Assembly (NCBI RefSeq): GCF_003473485.1
Contig: NC_053048.1
Coordinates: forward strand, 44,016,755-44,080,754
Length of the DNA: 64,000 nt
Origin: Medicago truncatula
Taxonomy: Eukaryota; Streptophyta; Magnoliopsida; Fabales; Fabaceae
Reading direction: 5' to 3'
This document shows positions 58,629-64,000 of the stretch, in pieces (positions within the stretch are counted from its first letter, which is position 1; each line of letters starts with the position of its first letter). Below the pieces are notes generated by a model that made no database searches, was not told the origin of the DNA, and was given only the letters and a program-made list of their open reading frames with translations. A program made the translations under genes and the position numbers.

Positions 58629-61293
58629 ATGTTGTGTTGCGGAGGTTCAGAAGAAGATACCAGCGGGCCACCTGCAAACCAATACACTGCACCATCAAGA
58701 GGGGGTAACTCATATGGCGCCGGCGGTGGAGGTAATTAATAATCTCTTCATTTTTATCTATTCATCTTTACTTCTTTTTCTTTGTATCTAGAAGGCTAGC
58801 TTCAACATTAGTGTTTTTGCATTTATTGCCAAAATAAGTTCTGCTTGCTTTTGGACAGTCACAAACTAAAACAATTTTGAGCCAAAGTATAAGAATTTCA
58901 TTTTGCATGTGATATTTATAGTGATTGAACGTGATCCTATATAATGTTATGAAATGATTTGAATGTGATAATTTAGAGTAGCCTTGTATGAATGAATATA
59001 GGCAATGATAGAGGAGAGCCAAGGAGCAACATTACCAAGAGTGGTGGTCCACAGAAAGTATTACCAATTGAGATACCCTCGATATCATTGGCTGAGTTAA
59101 ATAGATTAACAGGAAACTTTGGTTCAAAGGCCTTCATTGGTGAAGGTTCGTATGGAAGGGTTTACTATGCAAAAATGAATGATGGTACTGAAGCTGCAAT
59201 CAAAAGGCTGGATACAAGTTCTTCACCTGATTCCGACTCCAACGATTTCGCGGCTCAGGTAAGAAAAAATTATTTAAAGCAATGATTTGGCTCTTGGTGT
59301 TGTCACTCATATTTTATCATGTTACTATATGGATTTTGCAGTTATCAGTTGTTTCAAGACTCAAGCATGACAATTTTGTAGAGTTGACGGGATATTGTCT
59401 AGAAGCAGACAACAGAATTTTGGTTTATCAATATGCAAGTTTGGGTTCTTTGCATGATGTATTACACGGTAGGCCTATAACCATATAAATTTAATTTAGA
59501 AATGCTCTTCCCAACACACACTCTTGTACTAGTTAAAATTCATATAGGTTATATCAAATTTATGTGAGATCCACATGATTTGAGTAAGACGCATTTGAAT
59601 TTCAAATAATAGAAATAGAATATGTTTCTAGAACCTTATTTTGTTAAGGATATAGTTCATGTTCCTTGATTAAAACCAAGGCTTTCGCTTTTGCAGGAAG
59701 GAAGGGCGTACAAGGTGCTGAACCTGGTCCAGTTTTAAGCTGGAACCAAAGAGCAAAAATTGCATTTGGTGCAGCAAAAGGATTAGAGTTTCTTCATGAA
59801 AAGGTTCAGCCTTCTATAGTTCACCGTGACGTTCGATCCAGCAATGTCTTATTATTCAATGACTATGAGGCCAAGATTGCTGATTTCAGCTTGACAAATC
59901 AGTCTTCTGATACGGCAGCTCGGCTACATTCAACAAGAGTCTTGGGAACATTTGGCTATCATGCTCCAGAGTATACCTTTTACTTTTACATTTCTCATAG
60001 TTTATTTTGAGATCAAGTTATGGTGAATAATGTTAATATATTTTTTCTATTTTGATAGTGATAAATTTCATCATCTTCAGGTATGCAATGACAGGGCAGA
60101 TAACACAAAAAAGTGATGTTTATAGTTTTGGAGTTGTGCTTTTAGAACTCTTGACTGGAAGAAAGCCAGTAGACCACACAATGCCTAAAGGGCAACAAAG
60201 TCTTGTGACTTGGGTATGTACCTATCCCCTCAAATTTTGATTTTTCTTCTCAAGTTAATTAACTTAATTGGTTTATTTTCTGTTGTATATTCTACTCTTT
60301 TGCCAATGTGTTTTTTTAATAACTATTTCAGGCAACTCCAAGGTTGAGTGAGGACAAAGTGAAACAATGTGTGGATCCTAAACTAAACAATGACTACCCC
60401 CCAAAGGCAATTGCTAAGGTTTGCTCCTTCATTATTTTTTATTGGTCTGTCTGGATTTAGAAAACGTTTTCTGTTTTTACTTTTGATTGCAAAAATGTTA
60501 CTGTTTTCCATTATGTTTTCAAAGATTTGTAAAGGGAAGAGTTCAAGTAATTTGTACAAACCAGCAAATAGGCAAATTGATCCTCAAAATTGTAAGGATA
60601 AGACTGTTATTGGTTTTTGCAAATTGACAAATACTTTCACCGTGCAAAGATTGAATGTTGATCGCACGTTAATGTCACCAGACCAAAGACTATTATGACA
60701 TATAGGGACTAATTTGTCGAGTAATCGAGTCGCTACACAATTTTAATTACCGACAAATTTGTTCCTAAGATAACCTAAATATCATATGCAAATTAGTCCC
60801 TAATGATGAATTGACATTGATGTAGGATCAATATGCAATGTCACATGTTCAATTAATGTGTCATATCATAGTCTCTAATGACAAAAGTTAACAATTCCAG
60901 GGATGTATTTTTTAAGTCGCAAAAAATGAGAGACTGTTTTAAATGATGCTTACAATTTCAAATTGAGGACTAATTTGCCTATTCACTCTTTTACAATTCT
61001 TCGGAAACATGAAACAAAGTGATAACAAAGAACAAATTTGCATTAAAAGTGAGAGAATAGAGAACAGAGAATAATATTTTCAGCCCAACATGCCTTAAAT
61101 TGAACTAAGATAAGATAGTTCCAAGATACTTTGATACTGTGACTGATCATTTGATGTGGATATGTAGTTGGCAGCTGTTGCAGCACTGTGTGTGCAATAT
61201 GAAGCTGATTTCCGGCCAAACATGACAATTGTTGTCAAAGCTCTCCAGCCACTTCTCAATGCAAAACCGGCTGGTCCTGACCCTAATGCTTGA
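58629..61293 (+). CDS. Pti1-like Ser/Thr protein kinase
   Basis: Seven exons (58629-58731, 59002-59258, 59342-59468, 59697-59970, 60081-60213, 60332-60418, 61168-61293) encode 368 residues. The N-terminus MLCCGG has two cysteines suited to membrane anchoring by S-acylation. The kinase domain starts at about residue 75: glycine loop [11 protein letters not shown] (81-91), AIKR with the catalytic Lys at 102, [11 protein letters not shown] (205-215), DFS in place of DFG (225-227, usual for Pti1 proteins), [16 protein letters not shown] and [26 protein letters not shown]. Pti1 homologues act downstream of receptor-like and OXI1-type kinases in defence and oxidative signalling. There is no extracellular or transmembrane part, as expected for this cytoplasmic class. 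Intron 6 holds a MITE-like inverted repeat. Confidence 0.95.
60566..60985. mobile_element. MITE-like inverted-repeat element in kinase intron 6
   Basis: The left end 'aataggcaaattgatcctca' followed by 'aaattgtaagg' is mirrored at the right by 'cttacaattt' then 'gaggactaatttgcctattc'. The arms are about 30 bp with a few mismatches, and the segment is about 420 bp. No target duplication could be identified, so the superfamily is unassigned. It does not touch the splice sites at 60419 or 61167. Confidence 0.6.
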
Positions 61294-61757
61294 CATGTCA
61301 TTAAATTATCAAGAGTCATAACAAAATTTGTGCATAAAGTTGAACTTAGATTGCTTGGTCACCTACTCAATAGGAAATATATAATGTATGATAGAGATCA
61401 TGGAAAAAGAAATTTCAAAGACCTTGCCTTAGTTCAAACTGTCATTCACCTTTTGATTTTCTTAGCTTGTGCTATATGATATATATAGTACACTTTTTAT
61501 TTGGTGAATCAATTACAATATTCGACATTTGTTGCCACTTATGATCATTTACTCCTAGGTCCCCGTAAGGATTTATCTCCCTTGTATGTTTACTAGCATG
61601 GCTGTGTAAAACTTACTCTTCTTTTAGAAATCAAATAAAATTAATGCAATTTTTTTTTAATTTTTCTGAGAATATAAAAATAAAAAAAATTAAAAATGGG
61701 TCTAAACGATGGAATTTTGGATTATATAAACCGAACTGTTTTTCCCTTGAAAAAGTG

Positions 61758-62378
61758 TGTTTAGGTAGGCACGGCATTGGGGGGGGGGGGGACGGGTTTT
61801 ACCTTCCTCGTCCCCATACCCAACTCCCATATATTTACCTGTTACCTTATCCGTACCTAGCAGGGATGAGAAATAGAATCCCATCTTCGTCCCCTACAAG
61901 TTCGGGTATCCCCGTAGTGGATAATTTTTTTTTATAAAAATAAAAGTATTTTTTAGTCCCGAGCACAATGTTGTAATGCATTATCCAGCAAGGAGATGAT
62001 GGTAATCGATGGCTATGGTGATAAAGAAAAGAGAGGCCGAGAGTGTGAGATATGGAAGGAGAGAAGAGAGAACTATGATATGTGAGTGTCATATGAAAAA
62101 CCGAGACTCTGATTGTGTTAGTAAAATGATTTAGGCATTGAGTTTCTATTTATACAAAAGAGATAATAATTGATTTTCTATATTCAGGACGGGTTTGGGG
62201 TATGAGTTCGGGCTTGGTACTTATATCCCCCGTTACCCGTCCCGTACCTGTGTTTTGAAATAGGATAAAACTCAAACTCATACCCAAACCCAGTCAAAAC
62301 GGGGAAAACCCATCAAATTGAGTTTGGTTCGGGTGGGTATCCGCTGGTATGAGTTTTGTTGTCATGCCTATGTTCAGG
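61758..62378 (+). mobile_element. hAT-type MITE, family copy 3
   Basis: The element (61766-62370, 605 bp) begins TAGGCACGGCATTGGGGGGG and ends ...GTTGTCATGCCTA. It is flanked by TGTTTAGG (61758-61765) and TGTTCAGG (62371-62378), an 8-bp duplication with one mismatch. Both arms match copies 1 and 2 ('acgggttttacctt', 'ccaaacccagtcaaaacggg'). The middle (about 61990-62155) differs from the other copies and is purine-rich. It lies 470 bp downstream of the kinase stop codon. Confidence 0.9.
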
Positions 62379-63809
62379 GGGTGTTCATATTATATAATCC
62401 GAAAAAATCAAGGAATGTGCCCTATTTTTTGAAGTTTTCGGATTATAAAATCCGAATTGGTGAAGAACTCATTTTTTCTCCACCCTATAACAAAAGAAAA
62501 ACTCAGTTCGGGTTTTAAAATCCGAAAATCACAGGGCCATTTTTGAAAAAAATCACAGGACGCGTGAGAATGAGATAGGATGGGAAAAGTAAGAGTCTAT
62601 ATTTATAAGAAAATTGAAATATTTTGAGGTCTTATTCCAACCAAGAATTTTGGGGCCTAAGCCCTTGCTTAGGCCATGTGCCCTGACCCAAAATCGCATT
62701 ACATCTTAAAATCCACAAACTAGCAAATTTCTTCTACTAGAAGTTGCGACTGAAAAACCTTTGCTTCCACATTTTTATGTGTAAAGCAACCCTATCACAT
62801 AAATGGTGGGATTGTGAACATAAGTGTGTTTCAATTTAAAAAAAAAAAAACAAACTCTTCCCTTGTGTATTCAAAAAGGAAAAAAATTAAAAGGCTAAAT
62901 TGGCACGTCAATAAAAAAATAACTTCATATTACAATCAATGTGGCTCACTGTTTGTCGTATCATCTAACATGTATGGAAATGTGACGTCAGTAATTAATT
63001 TTCTTCTTCTTGTGAGGGATTAAAATTAGAAATAGCTCATATCATATGAACTAAAAGAGTACTTTATCCTTTTTTTCTATTAAATTTATGTGATTTTTTC
63101 TTTCATTTTCAAGATATCCTACACACATTTTTCAAAAAATGAAGAAGATATCTTACACGCAAAAAAAAAAAAAAAAGATATCTTACACGCAAAACTTATT
63201 TCTCTGTAATGTTTTTTGGTACACATTTCATGTGATTTTTTAGATTATTTTTTCTTTTTCTCTTACATTCTTTATTCAAAATCCTATTACTGAAGTTATC
63301 GTGCAATCAAGTTTTGGAGCGTTGTGTAAAAAGAGACGAATTTCTCACTTAATCTAATAGCATACAATTGACTATGCGGTAATAGTACCAAACGTAGAAG
63401 ATTCAATTTCGTGCTTTCTTGCTACCACTTTTTTATAAGGAAATAAAACTAATGTGAGTTTATTTTAATTATTGTTTTGTTTTATTGTTTAGGGGATAAG
63501 TATTTTGTTTTTGACATAGGTTAAATATTTGTTGATAAAATAACGGTAGAGATCGTAGTGGTAGATATTGTAGATTTGTGTGAATGATCGCGTGTTTAAA
63601 CATAGCACACTTTATTCATATTTATAATAAAAATAAAATTAATTATAATTAATGCTATTTTTTTTTGAAAAGGCTAAGGAATGATATATTAACAAAAAAA
63701 GTTAAGTTGTTTCAGCACAAGATGTACTAAAAACAACCCACCAAATTACAGAATCATACAATTAGTCTTGTTACTGTACAAAACAGCGAAAGCACATAAA
63801 CAAACAACA
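62379..63809. other. Intergenic DNA with small repeats
   Basis: At 62390-62530 the phrase 'aatccga / tcggattataaaatccga / ttttaaaatccgaaaatcac' occurs in inverted and direct forms, suggesting a short foldback. At 63150-63200 'agatatcttacacgcaaaa' is tandemly duplicated around a poly-A run. No gene. The part near 63600-63809 may be the 3' UTR of the LINE on the minus strand. Confidence 0.45.
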
Positions 63810-64000
63810 CTAAATAACACTAGAGAAACACAAAATAGGATTAAGCCTAAAAAATTGGTAATCATAATCGAAATCAACATATTTCAACTTTAACCACCAA
63901 AAGGATAGAAGCTTGACCCTTCCACAAAGTGTCTGGATGCTTTCGTCTTTATTATGGAAAATGCGCCGATTCTGCTCCTTCCATATGACCCAAACAACAA
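63810..64000 (-). CDS. C-terminal end of a LINE-type polyprotein (partial, runs off the window)
   Basis: The minus strand from the window edge reads VVWVIWKEQNRRIFHNKD, then LLSFWWLKLKYVDFDYDY, ending in a TAG at 63810-63812. This is the usual C-terminus of plant L1-type LINE proteins after the zf-RVT domain ('IWKERN.RIF.NK ... SFWWLK'). The visible 62 codons have no stop, so this copy may be less decayed than the relics at 48 and 50 kb. The rest lies beyond 64000. Confidence 0.7.
   Translation of the reverse strand, partial: VVWVIWKEQNRRIFHNKDESIQTLCGRVKLLSFWWLKLKYVDFDYDYQFFRLNPILCFSSVI

Overview
This is plant nuclear DNA from a dicot, most likely a legume of the Medicago type. It is AT-rich. 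Genes are split by GT-AG introns, the protein families are plant-specific (XTH, SINAT, Pti1-like kinase, FAR1-related, plant mobile domain), and the intergenic space is full of small DNA transposons, SINEs and decayed retroelements. The species call is inference; no marker in the window proves it.

Seven intact single-copy-type genes could be rebuilt exon by exon, each with an in-frame spliced CDS. They are a WCRKC thioredoxin-like protein (17477-19658, +), the Hsp90 co-chaperone AHA1 (22523-25861, -), a xyloglucan endotransglucosylase/hydrolase (32390-33433, +), an AAG-type 3-methyladenine DNA glycosylase (34892-38059, +), gamma-tubulin complex component 3 (42414-45028, -), a SINA-like E3 ubiquitin ligase (54130-56145, +) and a Pti1-like kinase (58629-61293, +). 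There is one nuclear tRNA-Ser(GCT) at 19938. Two protein genes are damaged: a truncated FAR1-related gene (7797-8726) and a CWC22-like copy (27429-28995) with an upstream nonsense codon and frameshift. The genes are unrelated housekeeping, cell-wall and signalling functions and do not form a pathway.

The mobile DNA is the striking part. A 3,498-bp Mutator-like element (12855-16352) has 151-bp terminal inverted repeats and a perfect 9-bp target duplication. It carries a transposase 3' half on one strand butted head-to-head against a 5'-truncated plant mobile domain (MAIN-like) gene on the other, and it sits inside an older LINE-type fragment. Three copies of one hAT-type MITE family (26082, 40103, 61766) each keep an 8-bp target duplication. 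Another hAT-like element and a Stowaway-like MITE occupy AHA1 intron 1. A further hAT MITE splits a dead Ty1/copia element. A SINE at 6494 has a 14-bp target duplication. A Stowaway-like MITE at 1257 interrupts one half of a tandem duplication whose other half preserves the empty site.

Layout: 1-7.1 kb repeats only; 7.8-8.7 kb truncated FRS gene; 9-12.8 kb LTR-like and SINE debris; 12.8-16.4 kb MULE; 17.4-20 kb thioredoxin gene and tRNA; 22.5-29 kb AHA1 and the CWC22-like copy, divergent; 32-38 kb XTH and AAG, same direction; 42.4-45 kb GCP3; 45.7-51.8 kb copia and LINE graveyard; 54-56 kb SINAT; 58.6-61.3 kb Pti1 kinase; 61.8-64 kb hAT MITE and a LINE 3' end running off the window. Family assignments come from recognising conserved protein motifs by eye; no database search was run.
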